Shown: positions 29,218 through 39,081, counted from the stretch's first letter. The stretch is DNA of 46,897 nucleotides from Rhodobacter sp. (GCA_026708635.1 JAPOUP010000172.1:1-46897); one strand, 5' to 3'. Notes: generated from the sequence alone by a model not told the origin. Numbers and translations: made by a program.

Positions 29218-29601
29218 TCAACGCTGGATACACCTTCCGTCCAGCGTCACCGTGTCCGTATCACCGTCAACCGGCAGTTCCGCGATCGGCTGATCGGGCC
29301 CGACGACCCATGCTATATCAGAGCCGCCATAGGTCTCGAGACAGTAAGAGATCGCCCTATGGCGCGCCGACGCAAGCGCCTGTTCGGCAATTGCGGCGAA
29401 TGGAGACACGCTCACCGTGAAATCCCGCCTGTCCGTTCCCCTGCCGAGCGAAGCACGGACGCGGACGCTGCGGACCTCCACGGCACCGGGTTCGGAGCCC
29501 CCGTCACGGACCTCGACGGTTTCCCTGTCTCCCCGCAACAACCCGCACGAGGAAATAGTCGCAACGGCGATCGCGAGGAACAGTATCCGCGCCATGGTCA
29601 T
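29218..29601 (-). CDS. small lipoprotein encoded inside the nuo operon
   Basis: A 127-residue protein with a lipoprotein signal: MTMARILFLAIAVATISSC, the lipobox ending at Cys-19. The mature part contains short beta-like segments and the stretch FAAIAEQALASARHRAISYC, LETYGGSDIAWV, with a final Cys near the C-terminus (LDGRCIQR) that may pair with the Cys in ISYC. I do not recognise a named family. It precedes the DUF5333-like gene on the same strand, downstream of nuoF, as uncharacterised genes do in rhodobacterial nuo operons. The ATG at 29601 has GGAGG about 9 nt upstream. Confidence 0.75.
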   Translation of the reverse strand: MTMARILFLAIAVATISSCGLLRGDRETVEVRDGGSEPGAVEVRSVRVRASLGRGTDRRDFTVSVSPFAAIAEQALASARHRAISYCLETYGGSDIAWVVGPDQPIAELPVDGDTDTVTLDGRCIQR

Positions 29602-29816
29602 TGCCGTACCCTCCTCCGATCAATTCCATCGTCCGATGCCCGGCGCGCGGTCGCGTGACCGGTCGCGGGGGATTCGGGAAATACCAAGCCACCGATCCGG
29701 CCACATTCAGCGTTCTCCGGGCGTCCGGATAGCCTCAGGGATTGATGCATATCCGGGATGCGATGCGCAAGCCCGATCCGCGGACCTCGTCGGGACGGAT
29801 CGCCAAAGGGTTGGCG

Positions 29817-31115
29817 TCACTCCGCTGCGGTGGTGGCGGCGACGCCACCACCCCGACGCGAGCGGATGCGCTCCTCGATCTCATCCCGGAAATTACGGAT
29901 CAGCCCCTGTACGGGCCAGGCGGCGGCGTCACCCAGCGCACAGATCGTATGTCCCTCAACCTGCTTGGTCACGTCAAGAAGCATGTCGATTTCCTCCACC
30001 GCGGCCTCACCCCTGACAAGTCGGTCCATCACCCGCATCATCCAGCCCGTTCCCTCGCGGCAGGGCGTGCACTGGCCGCAGCTCTCGTGTTTGTAGAATT
30101 TGGATAGCCGCCAGATCGCTTTGACGATGTCGGTCGAGTGGTCCATCACGATAACCGCGGCGGTTCCCAGCGACGATCCGACCTCGCGCAGGGCGTCGAA
30201 ATCCATGACCGCGCCACGCATGTCCTCACCCCGCACGCAGGGGACGGACGCGCCGCCCGGAATCACCGCCTTGAGGTTGCTCCAACCGCCGCGAACGCCG
30301 CCGCAGTGCCTTTCGATCAACTCCTCGAAAGGAATGGACATCGTGTCCTCGACCACGCAGGGATTGTTGACATGCCCGCTGACGGCGTAGATCTTGGTCC
30401 CCGTATTGTTGGGTCGTCCGAAGGAGGCGAACCACTCTGCACCACGTCTGAGGATCGTCGGAATGACGGCGATCGACTCCACGTTGTTCACCGTGGTCGG
30501 ACAGCCATAGAGCCCCGCTCCGGCGGGGAACGGCGGTTTCATCCGCGGCATGCCCTTCCTGCCCTCCAGGCTTTCCAGAAGCGCGGTTTCCTCGCCACAG
30601 ATATAGGCTCCGGCGCCGTGGTGCAGAAAAAGGTCGAAGTCCCATCCAGAGCCCGCTGCATTCCGCCCGAGCAGCCCGGCGCCGTAGGCCTCGTCGATCG
30701 CGACCTGCAACGCCTCGCGCTCGCGGACGTATTCTCCGCGGATGTAGATATAGCACGTATGGGCACCCATCGCGAACGAGGCCAGTAGGCAACCTTCGAT
30801 GAGGGTATGCGGGTCGTGGCGCATTATTTCCCGGTCCTTGCAGGTCCCGGGTTCCGATTCGTCGGCATTGACCACGAGATACGCCGGACGCCCGTCGGAC
30901 TCCTTTGGCATGAACGACCATTTGAGCCCCGTCGGAAACCCCGCTCCTCCCCGTCCCCTCAGCCCGGATGCCTTCACCGTGCCGATGATCCAGTCTCGGT
31001 CCCTTGCGATTAGGTCCGCGGTGCCGTCCCAATGACCGCGCTTTATCGCGCCGGCGAGCGTGCGGTCATGCATCCCGTAAAGATTGGTGAATATGCGGTC
31101 GCTGTCGTTCAGCAT
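29817..31115 (-). CDS. nuoF: NADH-quinone oxidoreductase subunit F
   Basis: NADH-binding flavoprotein subunit of complex I, 432 residues. The NADH site [14 protein letters not shown], the FMN site with [14 protein letters not shown] and [19 protein letters not shown], and the 4Fe-4S motif [15 protein letters not shown] with a later Cys in [14 protein letters not shown] are complete. It follows the DUF5337-like gene by 3 bp, with GGAG and AGGAC before the ATG. Length is normal and no residues are missing. Confidence 0.98.
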   Translation of the reverse strand: MLNDSDRIFTNLYGMHDRTLAGAIKRGHWDGTADLIARDRDWIIGTVKASGLRGRGGAGFPTGLKWSFMPKESDGRPAYLVVNADESEPGTCKDREIMRHDPHTLIEGCLLASFAMGAHTCYIYIRGEYVREREALQVAIDEAYGAGLLGRNAAGSGWDFDLFLHHGAGAYICGEETALLESLEGRKGMPRMKPPFPAGAGLYGCPTTVNNVESIAVIPTILRRGAEWFASFGRPNNTGTKIYAVSGHVNNPCVVEDTMSIPFEELIERHCGGVRGGWSNLKAVIPGGASVPCVRGEDMRGAVMDFDALREVGSSLGTAAVIVMDHSTDIVKAIWRLSKFYKHESCGQCTPCREGTGWMMRVMDRLVRGEAAVEEIDMLLDVTKQVEGHTICALGDAAAWPVQGLIRNFRDEIEERIRSRRGGGVAATTAAE

Positions 31116-31118
31116 GTC

Positions 31119-31358
31119 CTACTCCCGTCCGCCGCCGCGTTTCCGCCAGATCCGAAAGGCCATGAGAATGGCCCAGGCGAACGCGGCCAGCGCCAGGATA
31201 TCGAAGAGAAAGGCATACCCCGGCCGAATATCCAGTTCCCGGCCGAGCCACTGCGCACCCATCCAGAACAGCATCACCCCGGCGATGACCAGCGCGACCC
31301 GCCGCCCCTGTCTTGCGAGCGCGTGTCCGTCCCGGTTCCGCTCGGTTGGCGCGGTCAT
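31119..31358 (-). CDS. DUF5337-like two-helix membrane protein
   Basis: A 79-residue protein with two membrane segments (RVALVIAGVMLFWMGAQWLG, then YAFLFDILALAAFAWAILMA) and a basic C-terminal end. The pattern WMGAQWLG...YAFLFD is that of DUF5337, a small protein I know from rhodobacterial nuo operons between nuoE and nuoF. The frame extends to 31499, but the ATG at 31358 has GAGGG upstream and gives the family length. Function is unknown; a membrane accessory or assembly factor for complex I is a reasonable inference. Confidence 0.82.
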   Translation of the reverse strand: MTAPTERNRDGHALARQGRRVALVIAGVMLFWMGAQWLGRELDIRPGYAFLFDILALAAFAWAILMAFRIWRKRGGGRE

Positions 31359-31365
31359 ACCACCC

Positions 31366-32091
31366 TCAGACGCTTCCGTCGCCGTCAAGCCACGGCGTGA
31401 CCAGCGGCATTTCGGTGCCGTCGATCCGTTTGATGGTATCATCGGCATCCGCCGCAAGCTGCGCGCTCGCGTTGCGCGCTGACCGGGATTGGCCTTCAAG
31501 GCCGTTCAGGCTCGTCAGCCCCCGCTCGGGTTCCGACGCGAACCGTCCGTTCTGCGGCCCGGGGGCCGGCACGTCTCCGGCAGCGATCGCATCCAGGATC
31601 CCGGAAAGCCGTTCGGCCGTCAGATCCTCGAAGTAATCCTTCCCGATCTGCGCCATCGGAGCGTTCGCGCAGGCACCGAGGCACTCGACCTCCTCCCATG
31701 AAAACCTGCCGTCACCGGAAAGCGTATATGGACTTTCCGCAATCCTCTCGCGACAGACCGCGACCAGATCCTCGGCGCCGCAGATCATGCAGGAGGTCGT
31801 GCCGCAGATTTGGATGTGCGCGACGCTACCGACCGGGCGCAGCTGGAACATGAAGTAGAACGTCGCGACTTCCAGCGCCCTGATACGGGCCATCCCGAGC
31901 ATGTCGGCCACATGCTCTATCGCCGCTCTCGGTAGCCAGCCTTCCTGTTCCTGCGCACGCCAGAGCAGCGGAATGACCGCGCTCGCCTGCCTTCCCTCCG
32001 GATACTTGGCGATCTGCGCCGCGGCCCATGCCTTGTTGGCGGGCGTGAACGAGAAGCTATCAGGCTGGTCGTGATGAAGGCGCCTCAGCAT
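31366..32091 (-). CDS. nuoE: NADH-quinone oxidoreductase subunit E with C-terminal extension
   Basis: Thioredoxin-fold subunit holding the 2Fe-2S cluster N1a. Its four Cys ligands are in [10 protein letters not shown] and CLGACANAP. The N-terminal helical part ([20 protein letters not shown]) is typical. At 241 residues it exceeds the approximately 166 of E. coli; the extra 70 residues after ILDAIAAG are polar and low in structure, as in other rhodobacterial NuoE. The ATG at 32091 has AAGGA about 11 nt upstream. A 136-bp gap separates it from nuoD. Confidence 0.96.
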   Translation of the reverse strand: MLRRLHHDQPDSFSFTPANKAWAAAQIAKYPEGRQASAVIPLLWRAQEQEGWLPRAAIEHVADMLGMARIRALEVATFYFMFQLRPVGSVAHIQICGTTSCMICGAEDLVAVCRERIAESPYTLSGDGRFSWEEVECLGACANAPMAQIGKDYFEDLTAERLSGILDAIAAGDVPAPGPQNGRFASEPERGLTSLNGLEGQSRSARNASAQLAADADDTIKRIDGTEMPLVTPWLDGDGSV

Positions 32092-32227
32092 AAGCGGTCA
32101 TTCCTTTACGTACCATACGCCCCGGGCCAGGAGCATAGCCCAGCGGCAACGGGACAGGTACGGTGTGCCGACCTGAAGGACAAGACCTTCGGCACCGACC
32201 CGGAACCGGAAGGCCAACGGAGCGATG

Positions 32228-33439
32228 TCACCGATCGATCTCCCCGAAAACCACGTCCATCGTGCCGATGATCGCGGCGACATCGGCCAACTGATGACCG
32301 CCGGCGACATGGTCCATCGCCTGCAGGTGGAGGAAGCCGGGAGCCCGGATTTTGGCGCGGTAGGGCCTGTTGGAACCATCCGCGACCAGGTAGACGCCGA
32401 ACTCGCCCTTAGGCGCCTCCACCGCGGCATAGACCTCGCCTTCGGGCACGTGGAAACCCTCCGTGTAGAGCTTGAAATGATGGATAAGCGCCTCCATCGA
32501 AGATTTCATCTCGGCGCGCGACGGCGGTGTCAGCTTGCCACGGACCAGCACATCGCCTTTCTCGGTCCGCAGCTTGTCACAGGCCTGCCTGATGATTTTC
32601 AGTGACTCTCGCATTTCCCCCATCCGAACGAGGTAGCGGTCGTAGCAGTCCCCGTGCCGGCCAACCGGAATGCCGAACTCGAACTCATCGTAGCATTCAT
32701 ACGGCTGCGCCCTTCTGAGATCCCAGGCAAGTCCGCTGCCGCGCACCATGACGCCCGAGAACCCCCAGTCCAGCGCGTCCTGTTCGCTAACCACGCCGAT
32801 ATCGACGTTGCGCTGCTTGAATATGCGGTTTTCGGTGAGCAGCCCGTCGATGTCGTCGAGCACCCCGGGAAATCCACCGGCCCACCGGTCGATGTCGTCG
32901 ATCAGCTCCTGAGGTAGATCCCGGTGCACGCCGCCGGGCCGGAAATACGCCGCGTGCAGCCGTGCGCCGCACGCCCGCTCATAGAAGACCATGAGCTTCT
33001 CGCGCTCCTCGAAACCCCACAGCGGGGGAGTGAGGGCACCTACGTCCATGGCTTGTGTCGTGACGTTCAGAAGGTGGTTCAGGATACGCCCGATCTCCGA
33101 ATAGAGTACGCGGATAATGGAGGCCCGGCGCGGGATCGCGGTACCGGTCAGTTTCTCGATCGCCAGGCACCATGCGTGTTCCTGGTTCATCGGCGCCACG
33201 TAGTCGAGCCGGTCGAAATACGGAAGGTTCTGCAGATATGTGCGTGACTCCATCAGCTTTTCGGTTCCACGATGGAGAAGACCGATATGCGGGTCGCAGC
33301 GCTCGACGATCTCGCCGTCCAACTCCAGAACCAGTCTCAGAACGCCATGCGCGGCCGGGTGCTGGGGTCCGAAATTAATGTTGAAATTCCGGATTCTCTG
33401 CTCGCCGGTCCGGACGTCGTCGAAATGCCCGTCCATCAT
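32228..33439 (-). CDS. nuoD: NADH-quinone oxidoreductase subunit D
   Basis: 49-kDa subunit that forms the quinone-binding site with NuoB. It is 403 residues and unfused to NuoC. Conserved elements: [14 protein letters not shown] with the quinone-contacting His, [32 protein letters not shown], and the C-terminal [12 protein letters not shown]. The related hydrogenase Cys ligands are absent, as expected for complex I. Two ATG codons stand side by side at 33439 and 33436; GAGGGGTGAG precedes them. A 170-bp gene-free gap follows nuoC. Confidence 0.98.
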   Translation of the reverse strand: MMDGHFDDVRTGEQRIRNFNINFGPQHPAAHGVLRLVLELDGEIVERCDPHIGLLHRGTEKLMESRTYLQNLPYFDRLDYVAPMNQEHAWCLAIEKLTGTAIPRRASIIRVLYSEIGRILNHLLNVTTQAMDVGALTPPLWGFEEREKLMVFYERACGARLHAAYFRPGGVHRDLPQELIDDIDRWAGGFPGVLDDIDGLLTENRIFKQRNVDIGVVSEQDALDWGFSGVMVRGSGLAWDLRRAQPYECYDEFEFGIPVGRHGDCYDRYLVRMGEMRESLKIIRQACDKLRTEKGDVLVRGKLTPPSRAEMKSSMEALIHHFKLYTEGFHVPEGEVYAAVEAPKGEFGVYLVADGSNRPYRAKIRAPGFLHLQAMDHVAGGHQLADVAAIIGTMDVVFGEIDR

Positions 33440-33609
33440 CTCACCCCTCCGTCGGCCGCCTGCCCGCGCGAGATGTCACGCGACAGATCATGATCCGTGG
33501 GTCCCGCGCGGAAAGGCAGGAATACGGGGTACCATCCGCGCATGCCGCCTCCGGGCGCTCCGACACGATGGCGCCGCGACGGCGCGCACTGGCACGACCG
33601 CACACGCCG

Positions 33610-34218
33610 TCAGTCTCCCGCGCCGCTTCCGCCCTCGTCGGGCAGGATATACTCCGCGCCTTCCCAGGGCGACATAAAATCGAACTGGCGGTATTCCTGC
33701 GTGAGTTTCACCGGCTCATAGACAACCCGCTTCAGGGCGTCGTCGTAGCGCACCTCGGTATAGCCGGTGGTGGGGAAATCCTTTCTCAGGGGATGACCGG
33801 CGAAGCCGTAGTCGGTGAGGATCCGGCGCAGGTCAGGATGCCCGGTGAACATTATGCCGAACATATCGTATACCTCGCGCTCGAACCAGTTCGCGGCCGG
33901 AAAGACACCGGTGATTGAGGCGATCATGTCATCTTCCCGGAGCCCGCACCTCGTCCTGATACGCTGGTTCCGGTGCATACTGAGGAAGTGGTAGACGACC
34001 TCGAACCTCGCGTCCCGACCCGGGCGGTCAACCGCCGTGACATCGACAAGGGTGGAAAACCTGCAGGTCATGTCGGCTTTAAGGAATTCGGCGAAAGCCA
34101 CAACCGACGCCGACGCGACCTCAACGTTCAGTTCGCCGAAATCGACGCTCCAGCCCAATACGCATTCGGGTCGCATCCGCTCGATATGCGCGCCCAGTTC
34201 GTCAAGTTCGTCAGGCAT
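33610..34218 (-). CDS. nuoC: NADH-quinone oxidoreductase subunit C
   Basis: 30-kDa structural subunit of the connecting module, 202 residues. The signature [20 protein letters not shown], then [19 protein letters not shown], is intact, preceded by the [11 protein letters not shown] region. The C-terminal tail ([20 protein letters not shown]) is typical of alphaproteobacterial NuoC. The start at 34218 has a GAGG element. It lies 29 bp after nuoB. Confidence 0.97.
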   Translation of the reverse strand: MPDELDELGAHIERMRPECVLGWSVDFGELNVEVASASVVAFAEFLKADMTCRFSTLVDVTAVDRPGRDARFEVVYHFLSMHRNQRIRTRCGLREDDMIASITGVFPAANWFEREVYDMFGIMFTGHPDLRRILTDYGFAGHPLRKDFPTTGYTEVRYDDALKRVVYEPVKLTQEYRQFDFMSPWEGAEYILPDEGGSGAGD

Positions 34219-34247
34219 CCGACCTCGCCGTCAGGGGTTCATGATGT

Positions 34248-34784
34248 TCAGCGCACGATCGTCCCGGTGCGCCGGATCTTGCGCTGTAGCTGCATAAGCC
34301 CGTAGAGCAGCGCTTCCGCCGTCGGTGGGCAGCCCGGCACATAGACATCGACGGGCACGATTCTATCACACCCGCGCACCACCGAATAGCTGTAATGGTA
34401 ATATCCGCCCCCATTCGCGCAGGATCCCATCGAGACCACGTAGCGCGGCTCGGGCATCTGGTCATAGACCTTCCTCAAGGCCGGGGCCATCTTGTTGGTG
34501 AGCGTGCCCGCCACTATCATCAGATCCGATTGTCTCGGGGATGCCCGCGGCGCCGTCCCGAAACGCTCCATGTCGTAGCGGGGCATCGCGGTGTGCATCA
34601 TCTCGACCGCGCAGCAGGCGAGACCGAAGGTCATCCAGTGCAGGCTTCCGGTCCGTGCCCAATTGATCACGTCCTCGACCGAGGTCAGCAGGAATCCCCT
34701 GTCCCGCAGTTCACGGTTGATTTCCGTCACGGCGGCTCCGTCAGCGGCTATCCCGTCTCGCTCCGTCGTGTTCGAACCGACCAT
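34248..34784 (-). CDS. nuoB: NADH-quinone oxidoreductase subunit B
   Basis: Subunit carrying the terminal 4Fe-4S cluster N2, 178 residues. Ligands are visible in [21 protein letters not shown] and [14 protein letters not shown]. The frame is open to 34814, but the ATG at 34784 shares one base with the nuoA stop (TGATG), has GGGAG upstream, and gives the standard N-terminus. The preceding SLHWMTFG segment is typical. It is translationally coupled to nuoA. Confidence 0.98.
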   Translation of the reverse strand: MVGSNTTERDGIAADGAAVTEINRELRDRGFLLTSVEDVINWARTGSLHWMTFGLACCAVEMMHTAMPRYDMERFGTAPRASPRQSDLMIVAGTLTNKMAPALRKVYDQMPEPRYVVSMGSCANGGGYYHYSYSVVRGCDRIVPVDVYVPGCPPTAEALLYGLMQLQRKIRRTGTIVR

Positions 34785-35149
34785 CACTCCCATTCCAGAG
34801 CGCCTTTCCTCCACTCATAGGCGAAACCGATGGTCAGTACCGTAAGAAAGGCCATCATCGACCAAAAGCCCACGGTTCCGACGTCCTTGAACGCGACCGC
34901 CCAGGGAAATAGAAAAGCGACCTCCAGATCGAATATGATGAAGAGAATGGCCACAAGATAAAACCGGACATCGAACTTCATCCGCGCGTCGTCAAACGCG
35001 TTGAAACCGCATTCGTAGGCGGAAACCTTCTCGGGATCGGGATTACGAACGGCGATGACAAGTGCCGCGGCGATCAGGACAAGGCCGAGACCTGCGGCGA
35101 GCGCAAGGAAAACGAGAATCGGGAGATAGTCGGAAGCGATCGATTCCAA
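34784..35149 (-). CDS. nuoA: NADH-quinone oxidoreductase subunit A, TTG start
   Basis: Three-helix membrane subunit, 121 residues, and first gene of the nuo operon. The conserved loop [48 protein letters not shown] is clearly present in this protein, including the Cys whose exposure in related enzymes reports the active/deactive state. The start codon is TTG at 35149; AAGGAG lies about 7 nt upstream and no ATG is better placed. A weak start on the first gene of a large operon may limit its output. Confidence 0.96.
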   Translation of the reverse strand: MESIASDYLPILVFLALAAGLGLVLIAAALVIAVRNPDPEKVSAYECGFNAFDDARMKFDVRFYLVAILFIIFDLEVAFLFPWAVAFKDVGTVGFWSMMAFLTVLTIGFAYEWRKGALEWE

Positions 35150-35196
35150 GGCACTCTCCTTGTCGGCGCGGGCCGCGAATCCTAGTGTCGCGATCG

Positions 35197-35225
35197 AGAA
35201 TAGAGCCAGCGCTCCGGGGGGTCAA
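35197..35225 (-). promoter_or_regulatory. likely sigma-70 promoter of the nuo operon
   Basis: On the minus strand TTGACC (35225-35220) and TATTCT (35202-35197) are separated by exactly 17 bp. They match the consensus at 5 of 6 and 4 of 6 positions. Transcription would start near 35190, about 40 nt before the TTG start of nuoA. No operator-like palindrome is evident. Confidence 0.6.
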
Positions 35226-35613
35226 CCTACCGGCTTCTGCCGACAGGACACTCCCACGACAACGCTTGGCTCCCATAATCCGCCATATCCAGCGCGAACA
35301 GGCCGTTTCGGGTAAGGCCCGGATCCCCATTTTCTGTTTCCGAACCCGCGGATCCCGGCTTTCCACAATCCTGTCCATATCCCGGCACCGTCTGGGCATG
35401 CGGGGAGAAGATCATCCCACCCGAACTTCGAGCTTTGGACAGTCAGGGAATATATCACGGGAAAACCGGCGCTTCCGGCCACGCGCATTCGGTGCCCGAA
35501 GCCTCCACACGGCATTTCCCGACCGAACGTCGGGATTCGGGCATCCCGGCGGTTTCCAACGGCCCGCCCGTGATCCGGAAAATCGGCGGGACTGGGCCGC
35601 CACATCGACCCTG
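35226..35613. other. intergenic region with no gene seen
   Basis: Between the nuo promoter and the 5-formyl-THF cyclo-ligase stop codon, nearly 390 bp. Frames on both strands are open but read as low-complexity Arg/Pro/Gly sequence without similarity I recognise. The cyclo-ligase is transcribed toward nuo on the same strand, and I see no hairpin followed by a T run to end it. Confidence 0.5.
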
Positions 35614-36177
35614 TCAATCATCATTCAGCGGTCGGAAACGGAGTTCGCCACCCTCCGTAACCACCGCATCCAATGGCTGGTCCGTCGGTTCCACCCGCAG
35701 GCACTCCACCTCCTGCGCGGCATATGCGAAGCCTACGGCCCATGTCGCAGAGGACCCGCGCATCCGTTCAAGTGTCCTGTCGTAAAACCCTCCACCATAC
35801 CCAAGCCTGCGGCCACGGCTGTCAAACGCCACCAGGGGAACGATCAATACCCGCGGCCTGACCACTTCGGACGCAACCGGAACGGGAACGCCGAACGGTC
35901 CCTCGACCATCTCGCAGCCCGGTGTCCAGCGATGGAATTCCAGTGGAAGGCCGACGCCGCGGACGACCGGCACGCAGACCGGGGATTCCCATCGCGCCAT
36001 CACGGGCAGTGGATCGACCTCAGTCCCTATCGGAACGTATCCCGAAAGAGCCTGACCCCGCCATGGCGCGAGCGCCTTGTCCAGCGCCGCCCGCGCGGCC
36101 CCGTCCAGCCCCGAACCATGGGCGACACCGCGCCGCCTCAACGTTGCCCGGCGTATTTCGGCCTTCGTGGAGATCAC
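35614..36177 (-). CDS. 5-formyltetrahydrofolate cyclo-ligase
   Basis: Converts 5-formyl-THF to 5,10-methenyl-THF with ATP, clearing the storage/inhibitory folate form. The 187-residue protein has the N-terminal RRATLRRR helix, the folate-pocket segment GTEVDPLP, the central VLIVPLVAFDSRGRRLGYGG and the signature GYGGGFYDRTL, and LDAVVTEGG near the end. The start is a GTG whose GTGA overlaps the mgtE stop codon, so the two are coupled. Family identity is firm. Confidence 0.93.
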   Translation of the reverse strand: MISTKAEIRRATLRRRGVAHGSGLDGAARAALDKALAPWRGQALSGYVPIGTEVDPLPVMARWESPVCVPVVRGVGLPLEFHRWTPGCEMVEGPFGVPVPVASEVVRPRVLIVPLVAFDSRGRRLGYGGGFYDRTLERMRGSSATWAVGFAYAAQEVECLRVEPTDQPLDAVVTEGGELRFRPLNDD

Positions 36178-37547
36178 ATCATCACCGCGGACGCGATTCC
36201 AAGAAACGCGAAGAATCCGACTACGTCGGTGACGGTCGTGACGAATGCGCCCGACGCCAGCGCCGGGTCAATGCGGATCCGCTCCAGGGCAATGGGGATT
36301 ACGGTGCCTGCCAGACCCGCGACAACAAGGTTGATCAACATCGCCGCGGCCGCCACGGCCGCCAGCACCGGAGATCCGAACCAGAGAAACCCAACGCCAC
36401 CCATCACCGCCGCGAAGAGAAGGCCGTTCGCCGCACCCACCAGCACCTCACGCCGGATCACCCGCCATACGTTGGAACCCGTCAGATCCTTGGTCGCGAT
36501 CGCGCGCACCGCCACCGTAAGGGACTGGGTTCCGGCGTTTCCGCCCATCGAGGCGATGATCGGCATAAGCACCGCCAGCGCCACGACCCTGGCGATCGAG
36601 TCCTCATAGACCGCGATCACCGCCGAGGCGAGCACCGCCGTGACCAGATTCACGGCGAGCCACGGAAACCGGCGACGTATCGTGGTCAAAAGCCGGTCCG
36701 CCAGGCTTGAGCCATCACTTACGCCGGCGAGACGCAGGAGATCCTCCTCGGCCTCTTCGTCGAGGACCCCCATGGCGTCATCGATTGTGATAACCCCTAC
36801 AAGCCGTCCGTCCCCGTCAACGACCGGAGCGGAGATCAGATGGTATTGGTTGAAGGCGTACGCAACCTCACCCTCTTCCTGCTTGGCCTCGATGATGTGG
36901 AAACTGTTCGCCGCGATGGCGCTGAGCCGTTCCTCCCGCGGATGTCCCAGAATCTTTCCCAAGGCCACGTAACCCGTTGGCCTGTGCCTCGGATCCACCA
37001 GGATCATATGGTAAAAATCCTCGGGTAGATCCTGCCTGGCCCGCAGATGGTCGATGGCGTCGCCCACCGTCCAATGCTCAGGACCGGCAACCATTTCCCG
37101 TTGCATCAATCGCCCGGCCGAGAACTCCGGATATGCCAGAGCCTGCTCGACAGCCGCCCGGCGACCGCCCTCCAGGGCGTTCAGCAACGTGCCTCTCAGC
37201 GGCGGATCCAGGTGCTGGAGAATATCGACGATATCGTCGCTTTCCAGATCTCTGACGGCCTCGACCAGAACCGGGAGGTCCAATGCCTCGATCACTTCCA
37301 TCCGGAAAGAGTCATCGAGTTCCGACAGGATTTCCCCGTCGAACCCGGAACCGAGAACCTTGAGGATCATCTGCCGCGTTTCCGGTCCAACCTGTTCCAG
37401 AAGATCGGCGATGTCCGCGGGATGCATGGGTTCGAGGTTTTCGGCAAGCCGCCCCGCCTCTCCCGCCTCGGCCGCGACCTGAACCGCCTGGACCCTAGCC
37501 CTGTCCAGCTCGTAACGGTCCTCGTCCATCAGGCTGTCTTCGGCCAT
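36174..37547 (-). CDS. mgtE: magnesium transporter MgtE
   Basis: Mg2+-gated Mg2+ channel of the inner membrane, 457 residues. The N-terminal domain of helical repeats (LEPMHPADIADLLEQV) is followed by two CBS domains (LPEDFYHMILVDPRHRPTGY and SAPVVDGDGRLVGVITIDDA) and five membrane helices. The pore segment MGGNAGTQSLTVAVRAIA and the last helices with TTVTDVVGFFAFLGIA are conserved. The ATG at 37547 follows GGAGAAGGG. It is first in a two-gene unit with the cyclo-ligase and divergent from guaD. Gating by internal Mg2+ through the N and CBS domains is family knowledge. Confidence 0.95.
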   Translation of the reverse strand: MAEDSLMDEDRYELDRARVQAVQVAAEAGEAGRLAENLEPMHPADIADLLEQVGPETRQMILKVLGSGFDGEILSELDDSFRMEVIEALDLPVLVEAVRDLESDDIVDILQHLDPPLRGTLLNALEGGRRAAVEQALAYPEFSAGRLMQREMVAGPEHWTVGDAIDHLRARQDLPEDFYHMILVDPRHRPTGYVALGKILGHPREERLSAIAANSFHIIEAKQEEGEVAYAFNQYHLISAPVVDGDGRLVGVITIDDAMGVLDEEAEEDLLRLAGVSDGSSLADRLLTTIRRRFPWLAVNLVTAVLASAVIAVYEDSIARVVALAVLMPIIASMGGNAGTQSLTVAVRAIATKDLTGSNVWRVIRREVLVGAANGLLFAAVMGGVGFLWFGSPVLAAVAAAAMLINLVVAGLAGTVIPIALERIRIDPALASGAFVTTVTDVVGFFAFLGIASAVMM

Positions 37548-37667
37548 GCCCTTCTCCTCTGGAATCCCGCGATGAATCGTGATGCTCTTTCATCAGAAAC
37601 CCGGCGCCTGCGCAAACCGCGCTCCAGCCAGGTTCGGCCCGAATCCGGTTACGGCAAAGTGGACAAA

Positions 37668-38957
37668 GTGAAACAAAAGACCCTGATCCTTGGACAGACT
37701 CTCGGTTTCCGCGCCGATCCGTTCGACGCGGAAATCGGCGAAGCGGCGGTTTTCGAACGCCGCGGGGGTGTACTGGTCGAGAACGGCAGGATCGCCGCCA
37801 CCGGCCCGGCCGACAGATTGCTTCACGATCATCCGAAGGTCGCGGTGGACGATATGGGTGACGCACTGGTTACCGCCGGATTTATCGACGCCCATACCCA
37901 CTACCCCCAGACCGCCATCATCGCGAGTTGGGGGAAAAGACTGTTCGACTGGCTGGCCGCCTACACCTTCCCGGAAGAGGCCCGGTTCCGGGACTCGGCT
38001 CACGCCGGACGGATCGCGGAACGGTATTTCGACCTGACGCTCGCCAATGGCACCACCACCGTCTGCTCCTACTGCACGGTCCATCCCGAAAGCGTGAACG
38101 CGTTCTTCTCCGCGGCGCGCAAACGCGGCGTTCGTGCCATTGGTGGCAAAACCTGCATGGACCGCAACGCTCCTGACGCCCTGCTGGATACCGCACAGTC
38201 GGCTTACAGCGATAGTCTTGCGTTACTGGAGAAGTGGCATGGGAAGGGCCGGCTCGGCTACGCCATCACACCCAGGTTCTCACCCACTTCGACCCCGCAA
38301 CAGCTTGAGGCGCTTGGCGCTCTCTGGGCCGAGCACCCCGATTGTCTGATGCAGACCCATCTCGCCGAGCAGACAGACGAGATCGCGTGGGTTGGCGAAC
38401 TGTTTCCCGAGGCCCGCGACTATCTTGACACCTACGAGACACATGGCCTTCTCGGCCGTGGGGCGGTCTACGGCCATGCGATCCACCTAGCGCCCCGCGA
38501 ACGCGACCGGTTACGTGAGGCGGAGGCCGGTCTGGTCCATTGTCCAACCTCCAACACGTTCATCGGGTCGGGGATCTTCGATATGGCGGGGCTGGTGTCC
38601 TCGGGACAGCGAGTCGGTCTCGCGACCGATACCGGCGGCGGATCCTCCTTTTCGATGCTGCGCACCATGGCGGCGGCCTACGAAATCGGGCAACTTAACG
38701 GCAGCGCCCCGCATCCAGCGCAGCTATACTGGCTGGCCACGGTCGGATCGGCGCGAATCCTTGGGATCGACGGCTTCGTCGGCAACCTTACGCCCGGCAT
38801 CGAGGCGGACCTCATCGCGCTTGATCTAGCGTCCACTCCGGCAATCGCGCAGCGCGCGGCAAGGGCGGAAACGATCTGGGAAGCGCTTTTCCCGACAATC
38901 ATGATGGGTGACGACCGCGCCATAACCAAAGTGTGGATCGCCGGTCATCCACTTTGA
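37668..38957 (+). CDS. guaD: guanine deaminase
   Basis: Zinc amidohydrolase that turns guanine into xanthine and ammonia. The 429-residue protein shows FIDAHTHYPQ (two metal His), the GTTTVCSYCTVHPES region, MQTHLAEQTDEI, VYGHAIHL, HCPTSNTFIGSGIFD and the metal Asp in LATDTGGGSSFSMLRTM, all typical of bacterial GuaD. The start is uncertain: I chose a GTG at 37668, where similarity begins, but an ATG at 37572 would add 32 residues and a further GTG lies at 37659; none has a strong ribosome site. It is divergent from mgtE and convergent with the 8-oxoguanine-deaminase-like gene. Confidence 0.93.
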   Translation: MKQKTLILGQTLGFRADPFDAEIGEAAVFERRGGVLVENGRIAATGPADRLLHDHPKVAVDDMGDALVTAGFIDAHTHYPQTAIIASWGKRLFDWLAAYTFPEEARFRDSAHAGRIAERYFDLTLANGTTTVCSYCTVHPESVNAFFSAARKRGVRAIGGKTCMDRNAPDALLDTAQSAYSDSLALLEKWHGKGRLGYAITPRFSPTSTPQQLEALGALWAEHPDCLMQTHLAEQTDEIAWVGELFPEARDYLDTYETHGLLGRGAVYGHAIHLAPRERDRLREAEAGLVHCPTSNTFIGSGIFDMAGLVSSGQRVGLATDTGGGSSFSMLRTMAAAYEIGQLNGSAPHPAQLYWLATVGSARILGIDGFVGNLTPGIEADLIALDLASTPAIAQRAARAETIWEALFPTIMMGDDRAITKVWIAGHPL

Positions 38958-39006
38958 CGATTCCGGCACCGGACCGGCTGAACCGCGGACGTGAATGTCG
39001 CCAAGG

Positions 39007-39033
39007 GCCACGGATCAGAAACGATCCAGTGGC
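39007..39033. terminator. hairpin between two convergent genes
   Basis: GCCACGGATC and GATCCAGTGGC form a 10-bp stem with one bulged A and a 6-nt loop. It lies between the guaD stop and the stop of the convergent deaminase gene, where a bidirectional terminator would be expected. No T run follows, so it may act only as an RNA-stabilising 3' hairpin. Confidence 0.4.
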
Positions 39034-39081
39034 ATTCGGCGCGCCGGATAGACTTGGAATGGATGCGCAGCTCATGGCACG

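Noticed and set aside
34765-34785. TTCGAAC tRNA-like T-arm sequence in nuoB
   Set aside because: No cloverleaf can be drawn around it and it lies in the 5' end of a clear coding gene.
35062-36609. 515-codon plus-strand open frame crossing the nuoA-mgtE interval
   Set aside because: It covers the start of nuoA, the intergenic gap, the cyclo-ligase and part of mgtE on the opposite strand; Arg/Pro-rich, no domain.
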